In this document: in pieces, positions 1-7,763 of the stretch
How the letters are laid out: each line of letters opens with the position of its first letter
Numbering within the stretch: position 1 is the stretch's first letter
Source: Leptospira sp.
GTDB lineage: Bacteria; Spirochaetota; Leptospiria; Leptospirales; Leptospiraceae
Assembly (NCBI GenBank): GCA_025457985.1
Contig: JALOTI010000059.1
Location: 1 to 13,395 of the forward strand
Direction of reading: 5' to 3'
Length of the DNA stretch: 13,395 bases
Position numbers and translations under genes: made by a program
Notes under the pieces: generated by a model
Told to the model about the DNA's origin: nothing
Database searches by the model: none
What the model saw: the letters and a program-made list of their open reading frames with translations, nothing else

Positions 1-854
1 TCGGATTTTGTTTTTGTGATTTCGCGAGTTTTGGTGGCTTTTTCCATCTCTTCGATCGAACTTCCCATTTCCATTTTTTTCAATTCTTCATTGTTGGATT
101 TGAGTTCGTTCGCTAAAGACTCAAATTGAAGCATCTTAGTATTTTCAAAAACTAACATTTCCTTCATTTCGCCTAAAGTTTGTTTGTCCATAGGCTTAAT
201 CATTTTTTCACTGAGTTTAGTCTCGTTTCCAACTTCTGCAGTTTTTTGTTTATCGATAACGATTTCATTTTGTGAATTGGATTTTCGGATGGCAATTGCT
301 CCATCTAACACCGAGTATTTAACAACACAAGATCCTTGGGCACATGCAACATTACCAGCTTTCCCACCAGGATTTTCAACACTTGTTAAGAAACTAGTCC
401 CACGTACACCCGCAATAGAAGTTGGTGTTACAATATTGAAAGAATCGGATTTACGTTCTTTCTTCAATACAGTGACGAGTTTTCCGTATTGTAAGTTTAC
501 TTCCGTTTCTTTTCCAGAATCATTGGAAGCAATTGCTTGGTTGATATTGAGTGATGTATTCTTGTTGAGTTTTAAAACTCCATCTTCTCCCAGAAGGATT
601 TCACAACTTCCGTTTTCGCCAGTAACAATTGTATCCGATGCAATCAACGGTTCACCTAAGCTCGCTTTTACTTGTCCACCTTCGCGAAGTATGGCGACAT
701 CACCTTTAACAAAGGCAATCACAACATTTGTTTGGGATTCTTCATTTTTTGTGACTGTTGACTCTTTTGAGTCTTTTTGGCAGTTCAGAGTCATTATGGC
801 AAATATTGCCACAAAACCTATCATTCGGAACAGATTGTTTGCTTTTAGTTTCAT
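1..854 (-). CDS. FecR-domain lipoprotein (3' end outside window)
   Basis: I translated this gene by hand from the minus strand. The ATG at 854 follows a strong ribosome binding site (GGAGGGAG, 859-866). The first 25 residues form a basic and hydrophobic signal peptide ending in a lipobox-like MTLNC, so Cys25 is the likely lipidated residue. A FecR-type beta-rich domain follows at about residues 46-195. It opens with FVKGDVAIL, includes YGKLVTVLKKE, and carries the hallmark AGVRGTSF at 148-155. After about residue 215 the protein becomes charged and helical (many E/K/M), probably coiled coil, and it is still open after 284 codons at the window edge. Classical FecR is an inner-membrane anti-sigma regulator. 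Lipoproteins with a FecR domain are common in spirochaetes and probably have an envelope binding or structural role. No ECF sigma factor or TonB receptor gene is visible nearby, so a FecR signalling function is not supported. Domain assignment is firm; function is unknown. Confidence 0.85.
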   Translation of the reverse strand, partial: MKLKANNLFRMIGFVAIFAIMTLNCQKDSKESTVTKNEESQTNVVIAFVKGDVAILREGGQVKASLGEPLIASDTIVTGENGSCEILLGEDGVLKLNKNTSLNINQAIASNDSGKETEVNLQYGKLVTVLKKERKSDSFNIVTPTSIAGVRGTSFLTSVENPGGKAGNVACAQGSCVVKYSVLDGAIAIRKSNSQNEIVIDKQKTAEVGNETKLSEKMIKPMDKQTLGEMKEMLVFENTKMLQFESLANELKSNNEELKKMEMGSSIEEMEKATKTREITKTKS

Positions 855-882
855 GGTTCTCCCTCCAAGAAATTCCTTTCTT

Positions 883-911
883 ACTCTATGTAACAACTGA
901 AGCCCTGGCAA
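883..911 (-). promoter_or_regulatory. Sigma70-like promoter for the FecR-domain lipoprotein
   Basis: On the minus strand TTGCCA (906-911, 5 of 6 to the -35 consensus) is followed after exactly 17 bases by TAGAGT (883-888, 4 of 6 to the -10 consensus). This predicts a start near 876 and a leader of about 20 bases containing the GGAGGGAG site. It lies in the 110-base gap after rsgA, which otherwise holds no gene. Read by eye only. Confidence 0.45.
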
Positions 912-964
912 CTCTTTTCCCTAGTATCTTTTTGTTACAGCTTTAGACCAATGGTCCCTTCTCG

Positions 965-1873
965 TCACCCGATGCGGTTTTTCAAGACTTTCCAACATAG
1001 ATTCCAGGTTTTGAACCTTGTGTCTTCAAGCTCGGTCTCCATTGCGAGGAGCATGGGACAGTTTTCATCCAAATGGCAACAGTGAACCTCTTTACAATGG
1101 ATCTTTTTTGAACCAAGTTCAGGAAAGCTCTCCAAAAGTTCGGTGCGATCCAAATGTAGAATTCCCCACTCCTTTACCCCCGGCGAGTCAATGATGACGG
1201 TATCCTCTTCTAAAAATAGGGCAAACGAGTTTGTGGTCGTATGTTTTCCTTTTTTTGTGGAGCCACTTACCAAACTAGTCCTTTGGATCGTCTTTTTATG
1301 CAAATGGTTTACAAGACTGGACTTCCCAACTCCTGAATTTCCACAGAGAAATGTCCTTTTTCCCTTACAACTTTCCCAAAAAGGGGAAACGGAGTCCTCA
1401 TCTAACAAAGAAATGCTTATGACCTGATAGCCTAGATCTCGGTATTTCTTCTCTTTATCCAAAATAACGTCTTTGGAAACTAAGTCTTTTTTTGTGAAAA
1501 CGATGAGTGGGTCGATCTTAGTATGAAAGGCAGCGGCAAGCAATCGATCTATAAATCCGGACTTAGTTTCAGGCTCCGCATAGGAGGCCAAAATAGCAAC
1601 TTGATCCAGATTGGCGGAAAGGACGTGGCTATCACCATGATCACTCTTTCTTGTGAGGTAATTTTTTCTTTCCTCTTTTTCGAGAATCACCCATTCTTCA
1701 CCTGTAGTTTTTTCGGCATAAACAGAATCTCCCACGACAAAGGGATGCCGATCCTTTGAATCTTTGAGCCGCAATTTCCCTTTTAAGACAGCCAATACAT
1801 AGGAAGTTTCTTTGGAATACAATTCATAATAAGCACCAAAGATTCGAGCGATTGTAAATTTTTGTTTACCCAA
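965..1873 (-). CDS. rsgA: Small ribosomal subunit biogenesis GTPase RsgA
   Basis: RsgA is a circularly permuted GTPase that binds the 30S subunit late in assembly, and its GTP hydrolysis is stimulated by the ribosome. The permuted motif order is visible. An N-terminal OB-like segment (about 5-75) is followed by ANLDQVAIL (87-95) and the G4 motif TKKD (127-130). The P-loop GNSGVGKS is at 178-185, the switch region around KKGKHTTT is at 207-214, and the G3 motif DSPG (usually DTPG) is at 229-232. The C-terminal zinc site fits Cys260, Cys265, His267 and Cys272. At 302 residues it is a normal family length. The chosen start is TTG at 1873. The only alternative in frame before the upstream TGA is an ATT, and GGAAA lies just upstream. 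It is transcribed divergently from the kinase at 1921 with a 47-base gap, and lies upstream of the FecR lipoprotein on the same strand. Confidence 0.95.
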   Translation of the reverse strand: MGKQKFTIARIFGAYYELYSKETSYVLAVLKGKLRLKDSKDRHPFVVGDSVYAEKTTGEEWVILEKEERKNYLTRKSDHGDSHVLSANLDQVAILASYAEPETKSGFIDRLLAAAFHTKIDPLIVFTKKDLVSKDVILDKEKKYRDLGYQVISISLLDEDSVSPFWESCKGKRTFLCGNSGVGKSSLVNHLHKKTIQRTSLVSGSTKKGKHTTTNSFALFLEEDTVIIDSPGVKEWGILHLDRTELLESFPELGSKKIHCKEVHCCHLDENCPMLLAMETELEDTRFKTWNLCWKVLKNRIG

Positions 1874-1878
1874 ACAAA
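1861..1878. repeat. Short inverted repeat over the rsgA start
   Basis: TTTGTTT (1861-1867) and AAACAAA (1872-1878) form a perfect 7-base inverted repeat with a 4-base spacer ACCC. It covers the rsgA initiation codon and sits in the divergent rsgA/kinase region. It could be an operator or a weak mRNA hairpin. It is AT-rich and short, so chance is possible. Confidence 0.3.
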
Positions 1879-1894
1879 TTTCCGTTCATATAGT
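1865..1894 (+). promoter_or_regulatory. Possible promoter for the sensor kinase operon
   Basis: TTTACC (1865-1870, 4 of 6 to the -35 consensus) and TATAGT (1889-1894, 5 of 6 to the -10 consensus) are separated by 18 bases. The predicted start near 1901 would give a leader of about 20 bases to the kinase ATG. The -35 element overlaps the inverted repeat at 1861-1878. Confidence 0.35.
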
Positions 1895-1920
1895 AGAAGA
1901 CTCATAATAACACCAAACGT

Positions 1921-3759
1921 ATGCAAATACAAGTTTTCTTTAAATATCTATTTTTATTCCTGTCTCCTATTGGGCTAACTCTCATGGGAATACTGGGATA
2001 TTTTTTTGGAGACTGGGCCTTCTGGCTTTCCTCCGTTGTTTTTGCCTTAGGGTTTGGTTCCGCTTTAGGAATTCTAAAATATCATAAATCAATTGGCAAT
2101 GACACTAAAACCACAGAACCACTGTCACCAGCCAAAAAAAGAGATGAACTTGTTCAAAGTCTTTTTGCGCTCGAAAAGTTTAAAGAAGAGCTGATATCTT
2201 TTAACGATCCAGATCGCATCAGTCTTACGATTTCGCAGTTTTTAGAGAAAAAAATACCCGCCAAATTTGTTCAAGTTTACACTTGGGATGAAAATGAAGG
2301 AATGTTTCGACCAAGGCCTCTTCCACAAGTAGGTTCTTCTCAAAGTTTTCCATCGATTCCTATATTTGATCCCTTTTTACTTTGGTTGTCTGAACGAGAG
2401 GGAATACATATTAAGGAAAATTTTATTTTAGAATTTACCCCAAGTCACAAAAAGATTTCAAAACAAGCGATCAAGTTTTTTGAGACCACTGACTCTGAGT
2501 TAGTTGCAACTCTTGCAATAAAATCAAGTTTGGTTGGCTTTATCCTTCTCGGAGAAAGAACAGATGGCAAAAAATACGATATAACTGAAATCGAAATAAT
2601 TTTAGAAATTCTTTCAGTTTCTCTTATGTCGATTTCTAACTCTATGATTTACCAGCAATTGTTAAATCTAACAGAAAATTTGGAGGCAAAGGTTCGGGAA
2701 AGAACTCGAGAATTGGAAGAAGCCCAAGCCCATCTTGTGCAATCTGAAAAGATGGCTTCACTTGGTGTGATGGTAGCGGGAATTGCACATGAGATTAACA
2801 CACCAGCTGCAGTCATAAATGGGGCCGCAGATAATTTGGATACCAACTTAGTTTACATTTTCTCTCACTTAGGTGATGTTTCTACCCTCATACAAAATCC
2901 TGATTTCAGAACAATGTATGTTGATCTCCTCTTTAGTTTTGTAAAGGAAGATCCTGCGGGTAAAATTGATCCAAGAGATAAGTTTAAACTTAAGAAAGAA
3001 ACAAAACTTAAGTTAATCGAAGATGGAATCGGCGAAAATGATGCCATTGATCTGTCTACTTTTCTGATAGATCACCAGATCCTTCATATGCAAGAAGAAT
3101 TAGTTCGCATATGGAAAGCTGGTGGAAAAGAAATATTTGAAATGCTAAAAAATACATTAAGTCTTCATCGAAACATTAAAAATATAAAATATTCGATTCG
3201 TAATATCGTTCGAATAGTTAAAGCATTGAAACACTACTCCCACTTAGGACAGGCGTCGTATGAAATGGCAGATCTTGTTGAAAGTTTAGAGAACACGTTA
3301 GTGATCATGCAAAACCAAATCAAACAAGGAGTAGAAATAGAGAGAGAGTATTCTCCAATTCCTCAAGTAAAATGTAACGTAGATGAGCTAAACCAAGTCT
3401 GGACAAATCTCATAACCAATTCATTACATGCCATGAAAAAAACGGACAAACCAGTACTTAAAATTTTTACAAGGTGTATTGGCGAAGATTATGTTATGTT
3501 AGGCTTCGAAGATAACGGGATGGGGATTTCTCAAGAAATAAAGGATAAAATTTGGGATCCATTTTTTACAACAAAAGACCAAGGTGAAGGAAGTGGACTT
3601 GGTTTAGGAATTGTGAAGGGAATTATAGAAAAACACAAAGGAAGGATCGAGATGGAATCCTCCCCAGGGAAAACGAGATTTCTCGTATATCTACCATTAG
3701 ATGGTCCAGGCGACGTACCCAATATTCCGAAAGAAGTAATCCGTGAAATCAGAGGCTAG
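1921..3759 (+). CDS. Membrane-anchored sensor histidine kinase
   Basis: This 612-residue kinase should autophosphorylate on His and pass phosphate to a response regulator. Two hydrophobic helices at about 8-28 and 32-52 anchor the N-terminus. Residues about 75-245 form a mixed alpha/beta, GAF-like sensor region (weak assignment). A coiled coil (about 245-275) leads into the H-box AHEINTPAAVI, with His290 the predicted phosphoacceptor. The second DHp helix lies far downstream (about 418-440, IRNIVRIVKALKHYS), so about 105 residues are inserted in the DHp domain. I recall the same arrangement in kinases with an AHEINTPLGAI-type H-box. The catalytic domain is complete: N-box with Asn496 and Asn500, G1 motif DNGMG at 531-535, DPFFTT at 546-551 and the Gly-rich GEGSGLGLG at 555-563. 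No ribosome binding site is obvious before the ATG, but the next Met lies inside the first TM helix. No response regulator is adjacent. Its end overlaps the next gene. Confidence 0.93.
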   Translation: MQIQVFFKYLFLFLSPIGLTLMGILGYFFGDWAFWLSSVVFALGFGSALGILKYHKSIGNDTKTTEPLSPAKKRDELVQSLFALEKFKEELISFNDPDRISLTISQFLEKKIPAKFVQVYTWDENEGMFRPRPLPQVGSSQSFPSIPIFDPFLLWLSEREGIHIKENFILEFTPSHKKISKQAIKFFETTDSELVATLAIKSSLVGFILLGERTDGKKYDITEIEIILEILSVSLMSISNSMIYQQLLNLTENLEAKVRERTRELEEAQAHLVQSEKMASLGVMVAGIAHEINTPAAVINGAADNLDTNLVYIFSHLGDVSTLIQNPDFRTMYVDLLFSFVKEDPAGKIDPRDKFKLKKETKLKLIEDGIGENDAIDLSTFLIDHQILHMQEELVRIWKAGGKEIFEMLKNTLSLHRNIKNIKYSIRNIVRIVKALKHYSHLGQASYEMADLVESLENTLVIMQNQIKQGVEIEREYSPIPQVKCNVDELNQVWTNLITNSLHAMKKTDKPVLKIFTRCIGEDYVMLGFEDNGMGISQEIKDKIWDPFFTTKDQGEGSGLGLGIVKGIIEKHKGRIEMESSPGKTRFLVYLPLDGPGDVPNIPKEVIREIRG

Positions 3760-4897
3760 GCGAAATCCACATTTTAAACCAGGATTTTTGGAGAGATGGG
3801 GCCGGAAGGTACTGGTCGAACTTGCAAGCTCAAGACAATCTCTAACTAAAAAAAGTAACGAATCTCAAGAAGGATACTTATCTGAAAATAAATTTCATAT
3901 AGGTTCTCAGAGACTGATCATTTCTGGGGTATTTTGGTCTTTTTGGATCGGTTTTTTGCCATCTGTCCTTTTTGTATTCTTTTTAGGATTTGGACCTGGT
4001 TTTGACACCAGCCACCTAACTGTACAATCAGTTTTATGGTTCCTTGGATTGCTTATCTTTTGGACCGTTATCGAGTTTTACTTACTTTTTCGATTAGGAT
4101 TTTTTTTGGCGTATAAAATGGCAGAACTAGCAGAAATGGAACTTGCCAACGAACCAGAGTTATATACTCCACTCCCCAGTATGCTTGCAAGGATTGTTTT
4201 AGAGATTCCCGATCCAAGAATTTTGATCTATGGAATCGATCCCTACAAACATTTAAATAAACGAGCAGCCTTGGTTAGCACAATTTTATACAAAAGCAAA
4301 GTCTTTTTATCAAATATTTCAGCTAAGTTTATTTTGAAAGCAATTATAGGTCGTAGTAGCCTAAGGTATTGGATCGAATATATTTCTGGACCTATCACTG
4401 GTTTGTGGGATTCTATTACAACATATATAATATTAAGGGAACTTCAAAAAAGAATTATTACTAGGAAGATTTCTAATTATTTATTGAATGAAATTACAAA
4501 CCTTCATCTTTCACAAAGAAATCTTAACCAAATTATTCGCACCGTAGCATTAGCGATCGTATTCACAAAAACCTTTCATCCAAATTTTGAATTTTTGATA
4601 CTTCGTCTGGTGGGTTATTATGAAGATATTGAGTCTCTGCAAGAACTAGACAATTGGGAGATCTGGCTTTCCGGATTTGAGTCCCTATCTAAAGAGGAAA
4701 AAACTCTAAACTTAAAATTGTTTGCAATTCTATCTGCTTTTGATGGAAAACTCAATCGAGAAGAAAAAATGGGATTTTTAGAAATACAAAAACATTCCGA
4801 TCTTTTAGGTTTGGAATTCACCGAATCCCTTTGCAAAAAAATAAATGAGGGAAAACTGATTGAATGTCTAAAGATGGTTCGTGAGTTTTGGACTTGA
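3743..4897 (+). CDS. Two-TM membrane protein with TerB-like C-terminal domain
   Basis: I do not recognise this 384-residue protein as a named family. It starts at GTG 3743, inside the kinase gene and 17 bases before that gene ends, which predicts translational coupling. A basic N-terminus (1-55) is followed by TM helices at about 58-84 and 96-124. The middle (125-250) is rich in hydrophobic and aromatic residues, including PDPRILIYGIDPYKHLNKRA (157-176) and SGPITGLWDSITTY (215-228). Residues about 255-380 are helical. The segment LKLFAILSAFDGKLNREEK (324-342) resembles the TerB fold motif, in which an acidic DGK-x(3)-E segment sits at a helix start. TerB-like domains occur in tellurite-resistance and membrane-associated stress systems, but no other ter gene is present here. 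Coupling to the kinase suggests that it senses with, or is regulated by, that kinase. This is an inference; the biochemical role is unknown. Confidence 0.85.
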   Translation: MKSEARRNPHFKPGFLERWGRKVLVELASSRQSLTKKSNESQEGYLSENKFHIGSQRLIISGVFWSFWIGFLPSVLFVFFLGFGPGFDTSHLTVQSVLWFLGLLIFWTVIEFYLLFRLGFFLAYKMAELAEMELANEPELYTPLPSMLARIVLEIPDPRILIYGIDPYKHLNKRAALVSTILYKSKVFLSNISAKFILKAIIGRSSLRYWIEYISGPITGLWDSITTYIILRELQKRIITRKISNYLLNEITNLHLSQRNLNQIIRTVALAIVFTKTFHPNFEFLILRLVGYYEDIESLQELDNWEIWLSGFESLSKEEKTLNLKLFAILSAFDGKLNREEKMGFLEIQKHSDLLGLEFTESLCKKINEGKLIECLKMVREFWT

Positions 4898-4904
4898 TTC
4901 TTTT

Positions 4905-4924
4905 TGAAATTCTTGCTAATTTCA
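4905..4924. repeat. Inverted repeat upstream of tpx
   Basis: TGAAATT (4905-4911) and AATTTCA (4918-4924) are perfect 7-base arms around a 6-base spacer in the 56-base gap before tpx. No T-run follows, so a terminator is unlikely. An operator for tpx is possible. It does not resemble the PerR box I know. Confidence 0.35.
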
Positions 4925-4953
4925 GAAGGTCTAAGAACATAAAGGAGAAATAA

Positions 4954-5469
4954 ATGGCATCGGTTACATTGAAGGGAAATCCAGTTCCCTTGGAAGGAAA
5001 TCTTCCAAAAGTTGGAGACAAGGCACCTGATTTTAAAGTAGCAAAACAAGACTTAGGCGAAGTGAGCTTAAAGGATTTTAGCGGTAAAGTTAAAATTTTT
5101 GTGGCAGTACCTAGTTTGGATACTTCCGTTTGCGCAATCGAAACAAAAAAATTCAACGAAAAAGTAGCAAAGGAGACTGAAATCGTAACATTGATTGTTT
5201 CAGGTGATCTACCTTTTGCAATGAAACGATTTTGCTCCACGGAAGGAATTGATTCACCTAGCCTCGTGACTGGTTCTCAATACAAGGATTTTTCCTTTTC
5301 AAAAAACTATGGAACTCATATCGCAGGTGGCCCACTTGCTGGTTTGTCTGCAAGAGCTGTTTTTGTGGTCGATAAAACAGATACGATTCGTTATGTGGAA
5401 CTCGTTCCTGAAATCGGAAGCGAGCCCAATTACGACACAATTCTTGCAGAGGCAAGAAAACTAGTTTAA
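4954..5469 (+). CDS. tpx: Thiol peroxidase Tpx (atypical 2-Cys peroxiredoxin)
   Basis: Tpx reduces hydrogen peroxide and organic hydroperoxides with electrons from thioredoxin. At 171 residues it is full length. The peroxidatic site PSLDTSVC is at 53-60, with Cys60 the peroxidatic residue and Thr57 the conserved threonine; most homologues read PSVDTxVC. The resolving cysteine is Cys94 in KRFCSTEGI, so the two-cysteine mechanism looks intact. The later segment [11 protein letters not shown] carries the conserved active-site arginine region. The ATG at 4954 has an excellent ribosome binding site, AAAGGAG at 4941-4947. A likely operator-like inverted repeat lies at 4905-4924, but no convincing promoter could be read. 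It may be transcribed from its own promoter or by readthrough from the kinase pair. Its stop codon overlaps that of the convergent ATPase gene. Confidence 0.96.
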   Translation: MASVTLKGNPVPLEGNLPKVGDKAPDFKVAKQDLGEVSLKDFSGKVKIFVAVPSLDTSVCAIETKKFNEKVAKETEIVTLIVSGDLPFAMKRFCSTEGIDSPSLVTGSQYKDFSFSKNYGTHIAGGPLAGLSARAVFVVDKTDTIRYVELVPEIGSEPNYDTILAEARKLV

Positions 5470-7760
5470 TTCAAATGATGAACTTGGTAAGGAAGGTCTT
5501 TCCTCTTTGCCAAGTTTACCAATTTTTCCTTTAACCCTTCATCAAAAGTAAATACGAATCCGGTCCACTTTTCTGACTTTAAAAATTCGATTGTGTATTC
5601 GATTGCTTGGTCCCTTCTCATATCATCCATATGTCGAAAGGGTTCATCCAATAAAAGAAAAGGTATTTTTTCCTTAGTTCCAATTCGGTGTGCATATTCA
5701 ATCCGCATAGCATAGGATAGTTGCTCTCGAGTTCCTGTTGATAGATTTGTAAATTCTCTATATTCACCGGTTGTTGCTTCTTTTAATTTAATATCCCCAC
5801 CGATTTCAGATTTTTGTAAGGATCTAACTTGGTCTTTAGAATGCAAAGCACTCCAACGATTTTGCAAAGATTGGATTAACGAATTCATTTGATGGTTTGA
5901 TTCACCTTCCATAGAAGCAAACACTTCCGCCAATTTTTCGAAAGCTCGAATGTCTAGTTCCCTTTTTTCTAAGATTCGAATTTTCTTTTCTAAATCTTTC
6001 TTAGATTCTTCCCATTCTTTACTGGCAGGAATCATCTGGGTTTCCAATCTGGCTTTTGCATTCGTAATTGTAAGATCCAACTCTACCAAATTTTTCTCAA
6101 GGATCTTTAATTGGGATTTTTTTTCAACTAACTCCGATTCAATTTTTAGCTTGTAGGATTTTTCCTCCGGTGAAAACTCTTTGGAAATCCCTCTGGTTTC
6201 TTTATCGCTAACTTTTTCCTTAACTTTTAACTTTAGATTTTGGAAATCCTTTTCTCCAAAATTTTTGAGTATTGTTTCCACTCGGTTCGATAAATTTTTA
6301 AATTCATTGTTTCGAATTCTGATTTCGGTGTACAATTCTTTAAGCTCATCCAGGGATTTAGCACCAGTTTGTTTCCAGATTTGATTCAGGGAACCTTGGT
6401 TTTCTTCAAATTGGGATTGTGAGGTTTTGATTCTCTCATCTAAAGCCTTAGTTTCTGCTTCATTTCCTGAAATCTCTTTTTTCAGATTTTCTATCTCTAA
6501 TTGGATTTTTAAAAAATCTTTCTCCAAACTACTTATTTCATTCAAAATATCCTCAATACTCATATTTCGAAATTTCAAATCACCTAAGGACTGTGTATCA
6601 ATTGTACTAACGATTTCAGAAATCTTCTCACGAAAAACATTTTCATCACGAATCGTAAATTTTTCTTGAGATTTTTGAAATAAATAAAATGCAATAGCAA
6701 ATCCGAAAACACTGAAGACGTAGTAAAAGGGCTCCCAATTTACGAGCGCAATGCTAATCGCAAAACCGATCGATGAAAAGACGGCAAAAATAGTTCCCAT
6801 TAGATATTTGTGGTTCCATTTTGTTTGGATTTCAAAAGGTATATCATTTCTGAGAGAATTGAGTTTATTTTTCCAGGTTTCAAAGAATGCGGAGTAACGT
6901 GTCAAATTATTACTGGAAGACTCTCTTTTTAAAATCTCTTCAAACAAATGTTTTTTATGAGTTTCTTTTTCTACATTTTGTTTCTTTAAGTCGTTTATTC
7001 GTTCTGCAAGCACAAGATTTTCTTTTGTTAATTTTGCTGCTTTCTCATCAAACGTCCCTTCAATAAAACTTTCATCTTGTTTGAGTTGTAATTTTAAGGA
7101 TTCGAACTTTAGAAGTATTGCATATGTTTCATCTAATTCTGCATAACTTTCTCTTTCCTTTAACTCTAAAACTCTTTCTTCTAAACTTTGAATTGACTTT
7201 TCCAGAGAGTCTATTTGACCGAGAATTATTTTCTTTTCGGTATCTTTTTTGGGAATATCAGAGAATGAATTGGCAATTTCCTTAAGTCGCAATTCTGAAT
7301 TTTTAAATTTAATTTCAGATTTTTCCAATTCTTCTTTGGCAAGTTTGAGATCTCTCCCAGGTTTTGCGTTTCCCTTTCGATTGCAATTATCAAGCGCCAA
7401 CGATTTAAGTTTTGTTGGATCATATCCACTATCAAAAAGACTGTCTTGGATTGCTTTCGTAAGATCTTTATCTGTCGAATCAATGTTCATTTGACCTTCG
7501 CGAATTACGAGAGAGTTTAACACAAGATTTACGGGAATAGATTTCTTTTCAAAATCCAATTGAGAAAATCGTTCTTTTTGGTATCTGCGATTTAGAATCT
7601 TTCCGAAGGCGTTTGTTCCAGGAATTTGAATCAGACTAGAAAGGATGGAATCTAAAATTGTTGTTTTTCCTGACTCATTAGGACCGAAAAAAATCGTAAG
7701 CGGACTTAGCTGGAATTCCTTATCAGTAAAATGGCCAAAGTTTTTGAGTTTTAAATTCAT
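5466..7760 (-). CDS. YhaN-like SMC/Rad50-type ATPase with membrane hairpin
   Basis: This 764-residue protein is an ABC-type ATPase split by long coiled coils, like SbcC/Rad50, and is closest in layout to YhaN. The Walker A motif GPNESGKTT is at 26-34. Coiled coil spans about 135-310 and 370-620. Between them lie two hydrophobic segments at about 320-341 and 345-362, where SbcC/Rad50 has a CxxC zinc hook; no CxxC is present. The signature LSTGTREQL is at 673-681 and Walker B FLLLDEP at 701-707 (Asp705, Glu706). ATP hydrolysis should be intact. The middle hydrophobic pair suggests that the coiled-coil tip is membrane-associated, as described for YhaN. It follows the phosphoesterase gene after 3 bases, with GAAGGAAA as its ribosome binding site, so the two form an operon and probably a complex in DNA processing or repair. 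The stop overlaps the tpx stop on the other strand (TTAA). Confidence 0.9.
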   Translation of the reverse strand: MNLKLKNFGHFTDKEFQLSPLTIFFGPNESGKTTILDSILSSLIQIPGTNAFGKILNRRYQKERFSQLDFEKKSIPVNLVLNSLVIREGQMNIDSTDKDLTKAIQDSLFDSGYDPTKLKSLALDNCNRKGNAKPGRDLKLAKEELEKSEIKFKNSELRLKEIANSFSDIPKKDTEKKIILGQIDSLEKSIQSLEERVLELKERESYAELDETYAILLKFESLKLQLKQDESFIEGTFDEKAAKLTKENLVLAERINDLKKQNVEKETHKKHLFEEILKRESSSNNLTRYSAFFETWKNKLNSLRNDIPFEIQTKWNHKYLMGTIFAVFSSIGFAISIALVNWEPFYYVFSVFGFAIAFYLFQKSQEKFTIRDENVFREKISEIVSTIDTQSLGDLKFRNMSIEDILNEISSLEKDFLKIQLEIENLKKEISGNEAETKALDERIKTSQSQFEENQGSLNQIWKQTGAKSLDELKELYTEIRIRNNEFKNLSNRVETILKNFGEKDFQNLKLKVKEKVSDKETRGISKEFSPEEKSYKLKIESELVEKKSQLKILEKNLVELDLTITNAKARLETQMIPASKEWEESKKDLEKKIRILEKRELDIRAFEKLAEVFASMEGESNHQMNSLIQSLQNRWSALHSKDQVRSLQKSEIGGDIKLKEATTGEYREFTNLSTGTREQLSYAMRIEYAHRIGTKEKIPFLLLDEPFRHMDDMRRDQAIEYTIEFLKSEKWTGFVFTFDEGLKEKLVNLAKRKDLPYQVHHLN

Positions 7761-7763
7761 TAA

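Noticed and set aside
184..900. 238-codon open frame on the plus strand
   Set aside because: It lies antisense to the FecR-domain lipoprotein, which has a signal peptide, domain motif, promoter and ribosome binding site. The plus-strand product shows no recognisable motif.
946..956. GACCAATGGTC near-palindrome downstream of rsgA
   Set aside because: Arms of only 5 bases around one central base and no T-run on the minus strand; too weak to call a terminator.
1861..1874. Possible LexA (SOS) box near the rsgA start
   Set aside because: TTTG and CAAA are present but separated by 6 bases, while the Leptospira box I recall is TTTG-N5-CAAA. Neither neighbour is a typical SOS gene.
3743..4897. Tellurite-resistance operon
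   Set aside because: Only one TerB-like segment is visible and no terA, terC, terD or terZ-type gene lies nearby.
4618..5240. Two antisense open frames of about 140 codons across the TerB-like gene and tpx
   Set aside because: They are shadows of genes with clear motifs, and tpx has intact catalytic cysteines and an excellent ribosome binding site.
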